A stretch of 64,000 bases of DNA from Fusarium oxysporum f. sp. lycopersici 4287 (lineage: Eukaryota; Ascomycota; Sordariomycetes; Hypocreales; Nectriaceae). Position 1 is the first letter of the stretch, and each line of letters starts with the position of its first letter. The position numbers were made by a program, and so were the translations under genes. Positions 40,701 to 52,200 of this stretch are shown here, piece after piece. The stretch lies in NCBI RefSeq assembly GCF_000149955.1, contig NC_030991.1:1646747-1710746 (forward strand). Reading direction: 5' to 3'. The notes below the pieces were generated by a model. The model searched no databases, was not told the DNA's origin, and was given only the letters and a program-made list of their open reading frames with translations.

Positions 40701-41578
40701 CATTCGTGGATAAGATCACTAGTCATTTTAGGATTCAAGGGGGAAAGCCTTCCCTCACTCCAATGACCACGAAAGAACTTCTTCCGAACGAAGAGCGCGC
40801 ATCAACAGCGTCAATACAGCAGTATCAACGCAAGACCGGATCAGTGCTCTACCTGGCAGTAATCACTCGACCCGATATTGCCTTTGCTGTTTCTCGACTT
40901 TGTCGATTCAACATGAACCCGAGCGACGATCACCATGAGGCCTTGGACCACCTATTCCGGTATCTGCAAAACACCAGGGCACTCGCGCTACAACTCGGCG
41001 GAACAGACACGTTTGATGTGTACAGTGACGCTTCCTTTGCCGACAACACAATCGATCGGAAGAGCTCGCAAGCCTACGTGATGAAGCTATTTGGAGGGAT
41101 TATTGGATGGCGCGCCAACAAGCAGGACACCGTGACTACCTCTACAACAGAGGCGGAGTTGCTGGCACTTGCGCAGGCTGCGAAGGAGTCCATGTTCATC
41201 TCCAGATTAATCACCGAGCTCGGCGTAACTCTCGATAACTCAAGAATTACTATTCAGTGCGATAACGCGCAGACCATTCGGCTTATTAATGCCGACGTGG
41301 CGCTCCTGCAGACCAAACTTCGACACGTCGACATCCATAACCACTGGCTACGCCAGGAAGCACTCGCTAACCGGATCTCGGTCCGGCATACTCCCACCAC
41401 CGAGATGATTGCGGACGGCCTCACGAAGGCATTACCCGCTCAGCAGTTCCAGAAGTTCGTCACACAGGTTGGCCTAGTGGATATCAAGGACAGGATTCAA
41501 GAGAGAAGGACCAAGGAACTCACTGCGGATGACTTTGTCAGAACAGAGGAACATCTCGATGGAGGAAAAGCCGAATAA
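37739..41578 (+). CDS. Copia Pol polyprotein: protease, integrase, reverse transcriptase, RNase H (1279 aa)
   Basis: Order: aspartic protease (AILDSGSTIHIFNE, about residue 30), pre-integrase HLRLGHPG with zinc-binding His/Cys (about 180-225; VECDACGMAKVKRQ), integrase core (LTIDFHDMSGDPGY, IECDNEIPDS, about 240-310), then a long linker. Reverse transcriptase follows from KELLDCMWVYVYKFDKHGWF through LLQYDVVNAFVNAEL, LYGLRQSPLLWQKEL and IFFYVDDLIVAYEK. RNase H: FDVYSDASFADNTIDRKSSQ, TTSTTEAELLALAQAAKE, IQCDNAQTIRLI. All catalytic acidic residues are visible and there are no stops, so the copy may be active. The first in-frame ATG is 37739, but in-frame readthrough of the gag TGA would give a Gag-Pol fusion. 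Confidence 0.93.
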   Translation: MAHVKASYLVMHNFIAAFNCAPYPLRHSAILDSGSTIHIFNEVCRFLNYRPAPSGDFVYAGESPVAIHGYGNVDIRVRGPQGPSLLRLQDVAHCINFACNIVSYRQLRKRGYYWDTKGNSNQIRRKDDSILCTLTDHFDQYVLEYIDKSTTAAAFLAKRKQYDSWTKRPPRSGDETFWHLRLGHPGPEALKHLVGQSRGVKIRGISTVECDACGMAKVKRQVRRQRRVPPEKAGIRLTIDFHDMSGDPGYTSAMLVTDRYSGYIWDYYLPDRTAPTLIGALEHLLRTLERQLQCRPEVIECDNEIPDSHQVSDFLSIKNGMRLEPSAPYAQSQNGGAERSGGVIKEKARAMRIGAKLPSFLWVEIWRAAVYLYNRTPKYIYNWKTPYERFYTYFAFRDGVVVTERKPDQTHLRVYGCKAFAMTTDALKKKNRRQRLNPRGWIGYLVGYNSTNIYRVWNPLTNKVISTRDVIFNEKETFSGDVQHLKDDLKELNEEELIQHLTDAEVPQGSSINLDASTQEEDEELSALPEGLAFEREAASYPHRGFERDPTITQGETGRTLVVGDRNREEPDGTDHPYTTARFTPYLTPETCPLRPAALLVATIREPPVRKEGENPPQLRAAKMVHVPPSAGTSPGRDGANGAPRVISTPSSYWEAAFNAGRLASVKGTWNGKVVSKRKLEKQASSASCHPDSGEPQFTGSRGESTKLMDSPNRKTQSAKLTDLGDGQRRIHRRDMPILPKRHKDLKNHPLGDLFREAEKTHLESHKEMRSWREVQREEAAGKELLDCMWVYVYKFDKHGWFTKCKARLVVRGDQQVKSTHEDTYASTLAGRSFRTLMAIAARFDLELLQYDVVNAFVNAELKQDVYMRMPGGYRKPGLVLKLQKALYGLRQSPLLWQKELTTTLTNIGFKSVPHEPCCLSKGGILIFFYVDDLIVAYEKTNQKSVEWTIGKLREKYQLSGGDTLQWFLGIEIIRERNQRLIWLSQSSFVDKITSHFRIQGGKPSLTPMTTKELLPNEERASTASIQQYQRKTGSVLYLAVITRPDIAFAVSRLCRFNMNPSDDHHEALDHLFRYLQNTRALALQLGGTDTFDVYSDASFADNTIDRKSSQAYVMKLFGGIIGWRANKQDTVTTSTTEAELLALAQAAKESMFISRLITELGVTLDNSRITIQCDNAQTIRLINADVALLQTKLRHVDIHNHWLRQEALANRISVRHTPTTEMIADGLTKALPAQQFQKFVTQVGLVDIKDRIQERRTKELTADDFVRTEEHLDGGKAE

Positions 41579-41657
41579 GGGATCGGAAGGATGGCCAACC
41601 TGACAATAGGAATACGGACTGCACAGACTGAACCACGATGGCCAGTCTGGGGGGGTG

Positions 41658-41809
41658 TGTTGAACAGGTGCTGGGGCCTCACGTGCAAGCAGGGATACAT
41701 TAAGATTACAGCCGAAATGGTAAAACCTCTAAGGGGTAGATTTCAACAGAACACAACATGAATACACACCAATTCACATCAATGAACCGAATACACGTAA
41801 TGTCTAACA
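41658..41809 (+). repeat. 3' LTR of the Copia element
   Basis: Identical to the 5' LTR; followed by target 5-mer GTTCA. Confidence 0.97.
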
Positions 41810-42067
41810 GTTCAATGGTTGTATTGTACTAAAGCTTGAAGAAGGGAAGCGTCAAATATTGGGATGAAAATATGTTGTCAATTCCCCCCCCCCCTTTTGT
41901 TATGGTTGGGTTAGAACCCCATTTCTATCTGTTTAGTAATGACCTATCTGAGGGGTTGTTACAGTGCTGAGACAGCTCTCCAACCGGTAGCTCGGTCTTC
42001 CGGTTAGCCGGTCTTATCTTCACCAGTATTCAACAGTTTCCATATATGATAGGAACAGAAATCTCCA

Positions 42068-44681
42068 TTACCCTGCTTGACTGCCAGCGTCACTAAGCAG
42101 TAAGGGTCTGCGTGAGGGACCTCGTTCGTCTTCATCATCTACCAGACGTTCGCTTGGTAACTCAATGGCGCGGTCAATCTCATACGGCAAGCCGCGATGA
42201 CGACCTCGAATCATCATAGCGCATATGACAAGCTTGCCGTAAACAGAGAATGTGCCAGAGAAAGATGTCTGAACAGCCGGGTGACCAAGACTTAAGCCGA
42301 CGTTACAGCTGAGACATGAATTTAGACCTTGAAAAGATGAGCCAAGTCAAAGTACTTACTATGCAGAGGTAACTTCGAAAAATACAGGAAAAACAGAAAA
42401 CTCCTATCGAACTGATCAGTTTGCAATTCTCAGACAGGATGTACAACAAACAAATAGGTTCGGTACTAACAGGCTGTGAGGTATCCATGATCTTTTCCGA
42501 CTCAGCTATACATATAAGAAAGATCCCCAAAAAGATATACCACAGGTCGAAACTTAGCTGATTTCGCATGTGCGAAACAAGGTACTTTCGCCCTGTACTC
42601 TCGTCCGGATTCACTTGTTCAGGAGCATAGGTCCCTAGAGAGCGTTCTTCGTACGTATTGGAGGCACGAATGGTCAAAGCAATGGGGTAAACAGAGATGT
42701 ACATCATCACCAACAAGCTGAATTGTGCTGCTGGGTTGAGTTTCGAAAGATCAAAAGTAGACGTTCCTGTATGGCGCGATGAAGCAGCTTGGAAAATAGC
42801 AGCTAAGATCCGCCGGGCGAGAGGTAGTTCCGTGACGGACGGGTTGTCAAGATCCAAGACGATGAGTAGCAGTACATCAAAGAAGTTGATGAATAGAAGT
42901 ATGCCAAGCAGGATCCAGGTTGGGCGACTTGGGAACAGGAGCATACAGCATCTGCGTGGGTGTTCAAGAAGGAATGCTAGTGGTCCTCGTAGGGCCGAGT
43001 TCTTAGGCACAAGCTTGTAAAACGTCCAGATGATAAGTCGTAAAAAGATGGGATAGAAGTTATATCCGGCGTAAGCAAGGAAAGTCATGATTATCATAGG
43101 GAACGTAGCATCGCGGAAGTGGGCCATGGAATCCGGTGTTAAAGTGAAACCGAGATTGTTCGCCATGGTTTGTGCGGAATAGAAGGCCCTTATATCAGGA
43201 AGTCAGAAGGATAACATAGAATCAAGTACGGCCATAGGGTAGAAACTCACCACCATATCTTATTCTGACCGACCTCGTCGAGGTAGTCGGTATACTTGGC
43301 AGGGGCATGCTGAATCCATGGTATGAGACAGATAACTCCTAGGATATGCAGAGCCAAGAAGTATCCTTGCAACGAGTCAGGTTCGGTTCCTCACTGCGAA
43401 GGTCATGGGTCATGAGGAAGCATCGACTAGCGAGCTATACGACTTACCCATAGAAATCCAAAAGAGCAGCTTTAGGCTGCGGTACTCCATGCCTCCCAGG
43501 GTTTCTCGTTCTTCCACAGTCAGTCCATGAAATTGCGAGTTCCTCCCAATAGTGACTCGGGAAGACAGCTGAGGTAGATCTGATACATGAGTGTAGGGTG
43601 CTCGAGGTCGAGAGGCGTCACGGCGGCCTCTGTTCAAACCTCGACTACGGCTTCGTGTCTGGCCTAAAACAAAGACAGACGATGTGACACGCTCTATCGA
43701 CGCGGTATGCTCTAGACCAAAGTGATCACGAACGCGCGGGCGAGAGTCTGGACTTGCTCTGGTAGTCATTCGTGCGGCAGACCTTGAGTTTGTTTCCTCT
43801 CTTGTACCAACTCGAGTGGCTGATAAGGTATCATGAGGTATTGACATGAGTGCCGTATCATTTTCCAGATGTCCGGTAGATTCAGGTCGGCTTTGTCGGG
43901 TTCTGGAAAACGAGCGCTCTAAACAATGTTACTTTGGGTTCGGTTGGGTGAGTAAGTGTCTTACTGCGATGACGGCCCCTGAGGGGCGGAGCGTATATGG
44001 TTGTGGCGTCCGTCCGATGGTCAGGAAGCGTGTGGCTAAAAGCGATACGACGACCCTGCTCTACATCTGCATGTTGTTCTGGCACAAGGTCATCGCATTG
44101 GTCATCTCTCAAGGATTCTCTTGGCTCCGTCGTGGAAGATCGGGAGGGCAGAGAAGGATCTGCGGTTGTGGAACCCAGTTGACCAATATGAAGACAGTCA
44201 TGAGTGGCTGGTACACTGGGATTTTTTATTTGTGCGGAACGGGCTTTCGAGCGGATCAGGTGCGGTGCTATGCGTGCATCAGCATCGTCAACCATATGTC
44301 ATGGGCGATGATAGCAGTACCAACTTGCTCGAGACGCCGTTCAAACCAGTGGAGACGGACGACGACAACCACAATGTTAATAACAGCCATATGGCTGATG
44401 GTGGGAATGATGTAGATGACAAGTTGTTGGTAAGTCTTCAAGTCTTTGACATCAACCGGATTCAGGCCTGACTCAGTACATGCACTGATGCCGAAGAACA
44501 AGGCATCTATAACATCGATGTTACCATAGGGCGCTATCACTGTGAAAGCGACTAGGCCGGCGGCAAGAATGTAAACATCTAAAAATCGTAATTAGCTCGC
44601 AGGAGCTTGCATGCAGCGCTTTACAGAGTTTGGTCAAAACCCACAATGCAGAGTAAAAAAATTTATGAAAGGTTTTCCCAT
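42068..44681 (-). CDS. TRK-type high-affinity K+ transporter, copy 2
   Basis: ATG 44681 (MGKPFINFFTLH), intron 44644-44579, then YVYILAAGLVAFTVIAPYGN, first pore loop SACTESGLNPVDVKDLKTYQ (no intron here, unlike TRK1), helix YIIPTISHMAVINIVVVVV. The long variable loop covers about 44280-43500, then YSAQTMANNLGFTLTPDSM, SRHTGTSTFDLSKL, EVTSAY and, after an intron, CNVGLSLGHPAV, ending DAGSQAG before TAA at 42068. All four pore loops are present. In the fourth loop the residue after SAY is Cys (TGT) where TRK1 has Gly; the filter glycine (VGLSLG) is kept. Splice sites around 43180-43440 and 43850-43925 are only approximate. It should import K+ at the plasma membrane. Neighbour HAK lies 0.9 kb upstream on the same strand. 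Confidence 0.9.
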
Positions 44682-45575
44682 TGTAAAAAACAAATTATGT
44701 AGCAGAACTAGTATTTTAAAGCGGGGGTGGGCTGCTGTTGACTGCAAATATCTGAGAGAGTAAATAGTACCAGGCAAAATTTGCGACGAAACACATTGGG
44801 AGTGCTGTGAGTGATATTTATAAGCGTTTTTCTCCTAATTTTGGCGCACGGCAGGGCTCATGAAAGTGGTTAGTGGGTATTGTTGACTAGTTTCTCGGCA
44901 CGTGGCTTAGCATTTCTGCATAAACTGGGGGCTACCTACAAGCCAAGGCGAATAATCAAGGGAGTAACTTTACAAAGTGCTGTGCAATAAGACAGAACAA
45001 TCTAGAAGAGTGATCCGCTCAGTTGAGCATAGATCATAGATTTGGTCCTCCGGAAAGTCGATTAATACTTGTGAAGTTTTTTTAAAGAGGAAAACTGTCT
45101 TAGCTCTTCAATAAAGAAACATGTGCACTGCACCAATTCATGGCGAAATACTGAGTTAGATATGGTATATCAGTTACATCTCCTACCCCCTTCGACAACA
45201 ATCATGTAAAGTCGCAGTCGAACAGAGAGTCCAAGAGCTACAGGATTTGTGACCACAAACTACTCTTCGGGCCTGAATGAATCGGGTTGTTCAACATCTG
45301 AATCCACCCCAACGTTCGGGTCTTGCCAACGAAGGAATAGCTTCAAATCCAAGTTAGTGGGCTTTGAAACATGCTCTGGAAAACCTTCGGGCCTATTTGA
45401 TCAGATTTGAGATAGGAGGACTGGATATGAAGTGTTAAAATGAGTCCGGCATCCGATCATCAGTTGTAGAGTGAAAGTACGCAGAGCATTTGACGGCTGA
45501 TTTCCAATAGACAATGACGTAATCCTCACCCGGTCCCTCCTATCTAATGTTATTTGGGGAAGAAACGTTATGATT
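44682..45575. promoter_or_regulatory. Upstream region of TRK2 / 3' flank of HAK
   Basis: 894 bp without a recognised gene between two minus-strand K+ transporter genes; presumed TRK2 promoter and HAK 3' UTR. AT-rich with several A/T runs. No specific site is claimed. Confidence 0.4.
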
Positions 45576-48035
45576 TCAGATCTCTTTTATGAATCCCACC
45601 TCGACGAGGCTCTCGGGATCGATATCCAGGTTAGCCAACCTTCCATTGAAATTTTCTCGAATCCATAAATAGACTCCCAAAGCCCCACGGCGCATAAGAC
45701 ATTTAATGCAATTACCATCCTTCTTTTGAACTCGCAGAATTTGTTTGCCGATTAGGTATACCGTCTGAGTATCTTCCGCAGCACGAAGTGATTCAAGCTC
45801 TTGTCGTATGTCTGAGGGTAACTCGTCTTCGCTAGGTTCAAAGGAATCTCTCATGATAAACACCATAAGCTCTCCAATAACTATACGGGTAAGGTTGGAT
45901 GTAAGAACATCGTCCATATAACCATGCCGCAGAACAATATGGTAGCAGGACGGGATGTTAGAATTAACACGGGCGATGACGAATCGTTGGTCGGCCGGGA
46001 TAGTAGGCTGCGAAAGTGATCGCATATGAAAGAAAATGACGACTTGAGGCCTAGTACGGAATTTGTGGACAAAGTGTGTAAAAACCTCCGGAATATGGTC
46101 ACTGGGACCACCAACTTTGTCGAAGAAAATCCCTAGGCCTGGGGCGAAAAGGATGTTGTCGTAGGCAAGTTGGCATGCTGAGCTGTTGTCGCGGATATCT
46201 CTGGAACTAGCCCTTGAGGTATTATGGGACGAGTTCTGGGATATGGGGCGTTCGGGGGGGGTTATTCGATCCTGACATTCTGCCGCCCATTGTTGCTCTT
46301 TGCCCCATCTCCATAACGATAACAAAGCAGAGAGTAAGAAAGATAAAACTAGAGCCAACCAAGCTCCTTGTGGCACCTTACTTAACGCTGCACTTAGGTA
46401 AACACCATCAAGCAAGATGAAAACGAGGAAGATCAGCAATACAACCAGCAGATGAACACGCCATATGATAAGCGCAACAAGCGAAACCATGCATGTTGTG
46501 AGAAAACAAACGGTTATGGCGCAAGTGCCATATGCATAGCCAAGGCTAGTTGTCTTGCATTGCTGCATGTTAGAATTGCACTATTTGATAGAATGGTATG
46601 AGATACTTACATTGTTATAAATGGCTGTGACTACCACGGTACCAATCATTAACAACCAATTCGCAAAGGGCATATAAACATGACCACGAAAGCGGCGGCT
46701 CGTATATATAATCTTGATGTGCGGAAAATAACTTAGTCTTATCAGTTGCGAGATGAGCTGGAATGAACTCGTAATCATAGCCTGGCTGGCTACAATTGCA
46801 GCCAAAACAGCAATTACAACACTAAAATAAAGTGTTGGTCTTGGGACAGTATAGAAGAATGGATTCGTAAAGGCTATCCCAGTCTCGTCGAAAGAGATAT
46901 AGGCTGCCTGGCCAGCATAGGCTAGAAGCAAGCTTGGATAGGCGATAAGCAACCAAGATAGTTGAATGGCACGCTTGCCGAAGGCTCCGAGAGCAGCAAA
47001 GAGTGACTCAACGCCGGTGATTGCGAGAAGGAGACCGCTAAGGGACTTCCAGCCACTTGAGCCATACAAGTAAGCAAAGGCAAAATATGGGCTAAATGCT
47101 TTGAGTACGGTGTGGTCGTATTCTATAAGGTTATAAATCCCGACACCAAGGTTAAAGAGGAGCCAGATCAGGACAATGGGCGCGAAGAAAGTGCCAATCT
47201 TGGATGTACCGAGAGGCTGCAGTAGGAAGAGTAGAATAAGTATACTGCAAGTGACGCCGACAATGGCAGGCCTGCCGAGCTCAGGACTCACCACCTGGAT
47301 ACCTTGTACTGCACCGAGGACGGACTGAGCTGGGGCCAGGACACTATCGGCCAAGGTCATCGACACCCCCATTATTCCAATGAGCTTCAAGCCTATCTTT
47401 GCACCTCTACTTGTTTCGATGAAGTTTCGCAAGCATCTCCCCGCACGAGACAACTCGGTATCTGTTCTGCGGTCAAGGCCGTCAATGAGGCTTCTAGGGC
47501 CATTAGGATCCGTCCGCACAATGCTAGCATGTCGAGCGAGTAGGGTATAGACAGCAAACGTGCCGCCTTGGCCGCCATCATTGGCCGAGAGCACGATGAA
47601 GCAGTACTTGATGGTAACGATAATTGTGAGTGACCAAATGATGATGGACAGGGCGCCAACTAGATCATGCCATGTTGGCTGCTGGGCAAACGTCGAGCTG
47701 AAGACGTAGAGGGGGCTCGTGCCGATGTAGCCATACACGACGCCAGTACTCTGCCAGGCGAGCCAGAGCAAAACAAGACTGCTGTAGGTCTTTTCCCCAC
47801 GTGATTTACCAGTCAGAACGAGATTTATGGGACACGCCACCATGTACTCAGGACAAAGTGTACATACCTGCTTGCCCTCACAATGTAGATCTTGGAGTTC
47901 GATGCGCTGGGCATTTTCCTGATCATGCAGGTTGCGTGCTTCGGGGTTTGTGGGCGCAGGAGGATCACTTGCTACAGCAGCCGCGTGGGCCCAGGCTGCT
48001 ATCCTTTGGTTGCGCTCAGGATATAGCGGCCCCAT
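45576..48035 (-). CDS. HAK/KUP-type high-affinity K+ transporter (about 777 aa)
   Basis: Three exons: 48035-47868, 47789-46611, 46562-45576 (introns with GTATGT and GTAAGT donors); summed frame is exact. ATG 48035 (MGPLYPERNQ) is the first in frame; the frame runs open further upstream without an ATG. The core begins SSLVLLWLAWQSTGVVYGYI then GTSPLYVFSSTF, the family signature, with IKYCFIVLSANDGGQGGTFA and about 12 membrane helices, ITGVESLFAALGAFGKRAI, and a C-terminal cytoplasmic domain with RPQVVIFFHM. In fungi HAK takes up K+ against steep gradients and is induced by K+ starvation. It is transcribed divergently from ENA, sharing a 1.17-kb intergenic region. A dead C-terminal relative lies at 13877-14583. 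Confidence 0.93.
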
Positions 48036-49200
48036 TTCGATGGGGAGCAAGACCAGCTGCTTGAAAACCTTTGAAGGAGTTAAGTCACGGGCCAGACCCA
48101 GGGTTGATGTTTGATAGTCTAGCCATCGCTGAACAACATATGGGATGGTGGATACTAGACAAGGTAAGGCAGTTCGCCTAGAGAAAAATAAGGGAAGGAA
48201 AATAATTCAACATACTTTTGTCTTTAACTTTGAACACTGTCATCTGTTAATAATTCTCCCGCTGCTACTGATTGGTTACTCTATCATTACTGTAATTCTC
48301 AACCACAAAAGGCTAGATTGTTCGGTTAGGTAAAGATTGAAAGGAGCCGACCTTGCAAGGGTTATGGGAGGGTCGAGTTAGGTCTTGCTACAAGAAAAAG
48401 ATAAAAAGAAGATAAGAGTAAAAGGGCATCAAGCCAGGGACTCTCGCTTAGCATCCCCGCTGCGACTTTAAAAGCCCTTTCTCTTCTCTCTCGCACGCCA
48501 AGGTTGAGCTTGTATCTTCGTTCAGATTATATCGCCGTAATAATAACGTTACGTTGTAAAGAATTGAGTCTAACCAATACTATAGAATAAGCATAAGGAG
48601 GCCGCTACAGTCTGGCTGGCATGGCAAGGCATCTCTTGGCCATACGTAATCCAATCTAGACAAGGATCCTCGCTCTGCACCTGCAAAAAATTTGTTAAGC
48701 CACTTACCCACCAGAGCTCTTGGCGAAGCGTAGTGTATGCGCACGGAGCAAGGAAAACTCTGCGATGATACTCTATACTGTATTCCCCACTGCTTGGCGA
48801 CAATATGGCGGCGGTGTACGTCTGGGCGGGCTTGGCATGGCCGCTGGTGGATGCTTTGGATAGACTGTGACCAATGACGAGTTCTTAATAATAGCGTGCG
48901 GCCTGTGCGTCGTCATGTGTAATTTCACCAACCATCTCTTCAAACCCGACTATTTACTGCCAAGCCGCCAAGAACAACTTCCAGTTCAACACCTAACCAT
49001 GAACCGAACCAAACTCGCCTAGCACCTGGTCCAAATTCCTCCCTCGCCGTCACTGTCGCCACTTACGTCACGCAGGAGTTAGCCCCTGACAACCCCCGCA
49101 TATACTCTGGGTTTATTTACAGCCCTTGCTTCCTCCGGTTGCGGTTCTCATTTTTCTCTCTAACAGCTCTGTCATCTTTACAGAAATTGAGACCTTCACA
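48036..49200. promoter_or_regulatory. Divergent HAK-ENA promoter with eight PacC-type hexamers
   Basis: Between the HAK and ENA start codons the hexamer GCCARG occurs eight times over both strands: 48433-48438 (GCCAGG), 48497-48502, 48635-48640, 48719-48724, 48793-48798, 48831-48836, 48959-48964 and 48967-48972 (all GCCAAG or its complement). About one is expected by chance in 1.17 kb. GCCARG is the established binding consensus of the alkaline-pH regulator PacC, which activates ENA genes in filamentous fungi. Two sites are only 2 bp apart, about 235 bp upstream of ENA. Binding itself is inference. Confidence 0.55.
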
Positions 49201-52200
49201 ATGAATCAAAAACCAGGTGAAGAACCTGCCCACGTCTCGGGTCAGGCCAATTCGCCCATGTCGGCGCCGGCACATGCCCTCTCGTTTCGACAAGTCGCCG
49301 AGGAACTCAATGCCAATCTCGAGGATGGATTGACCACCGAAGAAGCGAAGAGACGCCTCAGCCAGTATGGCTCGAATGAGTTCGGCGAACAAGAGGGCGT
49401 CCAGCCTCTCAAGATTCTTCTAGGCCAGGTTGCCAATGCTTTGACTCTAGTGAGATGTCCCATTACCCCCCCTTTGACTTGAACGCATGACACCATTCAT
49501 GTCGAGTTGAAGGTTTTTTTAGGCAATGGTAGAGTCGCTGATTTGGTGATGGGGTGAATTAGGTGCTTATTCTCGCTATGGCAGCATCACTCGGCATCCA
49601 GTCGTGGATTGAGGGTGGCGTAATTGCTGCCGTTATCCTCCTGAACATCGTTGTTGGATTTCTTCAAGAATTTAAAGCGGCAAAGACCATGGACTCTCTC
49701 CGCTCACTTAGTTCGCCTACCGCCCATGCTGTCCGCAATGGAAACAACGAGGTTGTGGTTACAGCAGAGATCGTACCTGGTGATATGGTGGAGTTGAAAA
49801 CAGGTGACACTATCCCTGCTGATATCCGCCTCGTTGAGGCTGTCAATTTTGAGACCAACGAAGCATTGCTCACCGGAGAGTCACTGCCCGTTCGAAAGGA
49901 AATCAACACTACGTTCCCTGATGACACCGGCCCTGGCGACCGTCTCAATGTTGCTTATAGCTCCTCAACAGTTACTAAAGGACGAGCTCGTGGAATTGTT
50001 TTTGCTACCGGAACTTACACTGAGATCGGCCAAATCGCTGTTGCCCTTCGTGGCAAGTCCTCCCGCCGCCGCGAGCCCAAGAGAGATGCTGAGGGAAAGG
50101 CCTCGGCGGGCCGTTGGATGCAAGCCTGGACTCTGACCTTCTCCGATGCTGTTGGGCGCTTTCTGGGTGTCAACGTTGGGACGCCCCTTCAACGCAAGCT
50201 CGCCAAGCTGGCCATCTTGCTGTTGGGAGTGGCTATCGTCTGCGCTATTATTGTTCTGGGAGCCAACGAGTTCAACACTAAGAAGGAGGTCATCATCTAT
50301 GCTGTTGCAACCGGTCTCTCCATGATTCCTGCTTCTCTTATCGTTGTGCTCACTATCACCATGGCCGCCGGCACTAAGCGTATGGTTCAGAGACATGTAA
50401 TCGTGCGCAATCTGAAGAGCCTCGAAGCCCTAGGCGCGGTAACCAGTAAGTCATCCAAGGTGACCTTCCTGCCACTCTACTAACAGCCCAAGACATTTGT
50501 TCAGACAAGACAGGCACCTTGACCCAAGGCACCATGATCGTCAAGAAGGCGTGGGTTCCTGGACGAGGCACATACTCCATCGGTGCCACCAACGAGCCCT
50601 TCAACCCTACCATGGGTGACCTAGGCCTCCAAGAAACTCAGCCTAAGGATATCGACTTCCAAGCTGAGGACTCTGAAGGTGCCGTCATCAATCCTGAGCA
50701 GCTCGCGGCCCAAGACGGTGCCCTTCAAGCCTACCTCAACATCGCCTCGTTAGCCAATCTCGCCACTGTCCACCAAGTTGAGGGTGAATGGCATGGTCGT
50801 GGTGATCCTACCGAAATTGCTATTCAGGTTTTCGCCTCACGATTCAACTGGAACCGATGTCAACTTGCAAGTGGTGAGAAGCCTCGCTGGCGCGAAGTTG
50901 CCGAGTTTCCATTTGACTCTGATGTTAAGAAGATGTCCGTGATCTTCGAGGATAGTGAATCTCAGAAGCAATGGGTCTTTACTAAGGGTGCTGTTGAGCG
51001 TGTCTTGACCTCATGCCCTGTTTATGCTGTTGGCGATGAGATCCGAGAACTGGGAGATGATGTCAAAGAGGACGTCCTTCGCAATATGGAATCACTCGCT
51101 CGCTTAGGTCTGAGAGTTCTTGCCCTGGCTAGCCGCACTGATATTCCCCACGTCACCGATAACGAAGCCGATCTGGACCGATCCCAGTTTGAGAATGATC
51201 TCATCTTTCGAGGATTGATTGGTCTTTATGACCCTCCTCGTCCTGAGTCCGCATCGTCGGTCAAGATGTGCCACCAGGCCGGAATCAGTGTTCATATGCT
51301 TACTGGTGACCATCCCGAAACTGCCCGAGCTATTGCCCTGGAGGTTGGCATTCTGCCTGAGAAGATTTCGCAGATCCCCAAGGACGTTGCCAAATCCATG
51401 GTCATGGCCGCATCTGAATTTGACAAGTTAACTGATGCTGAGGTCGACAATCTTCCTCTACTGCCGCTTGTTGTTGCACGGTGCGCTCCCCAAACGAAGG
51501 TACGCATGATTGAGGCCCTGCACCGCCGTAAAGCTTTCGTTGCTATGACTGGTGATGGCGTCAACGACTCGCCAAGTCTAAAGCGGTCCGATGTTGGTAT
51601 CGCGATGGGCTTGGCCGGATCAGATGTAGCCAAAGAGGCTTCCGACATCGTCCTCATGGATGATAACTTCGCATCGATTCTGAATGCTGTGGAAGAAGGT
51701 CGACGCATGTTTGATAATATCCAAAAGTTTATTCTCCATGTTCTTGCGGAGAATATCGCCCAGGCGTGCACTCTCCTTATTGGGCTAGCCTTCAAGGATC
51801 GCAATGGATTGTCTGTTTTTCCCTTGGCCCCAGTCGAAATTCTGTGGATTATCATGATCACTTCCGGTATGCCAGATATGGGCCTTGGCTTTGAGATTGC
51901 GGCACCTGATATCATGCAGCGCCCACCCCAGAATGTGAGTATTCGTTCTTGATATTCTATGTATGCACTTTGCTAACATCGCAATAGTTGAAACAAGGCG
52001 TTTTTACCCCAGAGCTACTCCTTGATATGGTAGTCTATGGCCTCTGGATGGCAGCCCTATGCCTAGCCTCATTTGTTCTGGTCCTCTACGGCTTTGGTCG
52101 TGGCGCCGATGATATCGGTGAGAACTGTAACAACAGTTATAGTGAGGACTGTAAAGTTATTTTCAGAGCCCGTTCGACCACCTTTGCCTGCCTCACGTGG

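Larger units (their letters stand above)
36261..41809 (+). mobile_element. Complete Copia (Ty1) LTR retrotransposon
   Basis: The 5' LTR (36261-36412) and 3' LTR (41658-41809) are each 152 bp, TGTTGAACAGG...GTCTAACA, and read identical throughout. The 5-mer GTTCA flanks both sides (36256-36260, 41810-41814). A G-rich polypurine tract (CTGGGGGGGTG) precedes the 3' LTR. gag and pol are both open. Domain order integrase before reverse transcriptase marks Copia. Identical LTRs point to a recent insertion, 254 bp downstream of the TRK2 stop. Confidence 0.97.

Noticed and set aside
42290..42310. TRK2 as a selectivity-filter mutant (Gly to Cys)
   Set aside because: The residue is the one after SAY; the filter glycine is the later VG, which is intact. 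Kept only as a minor difference.
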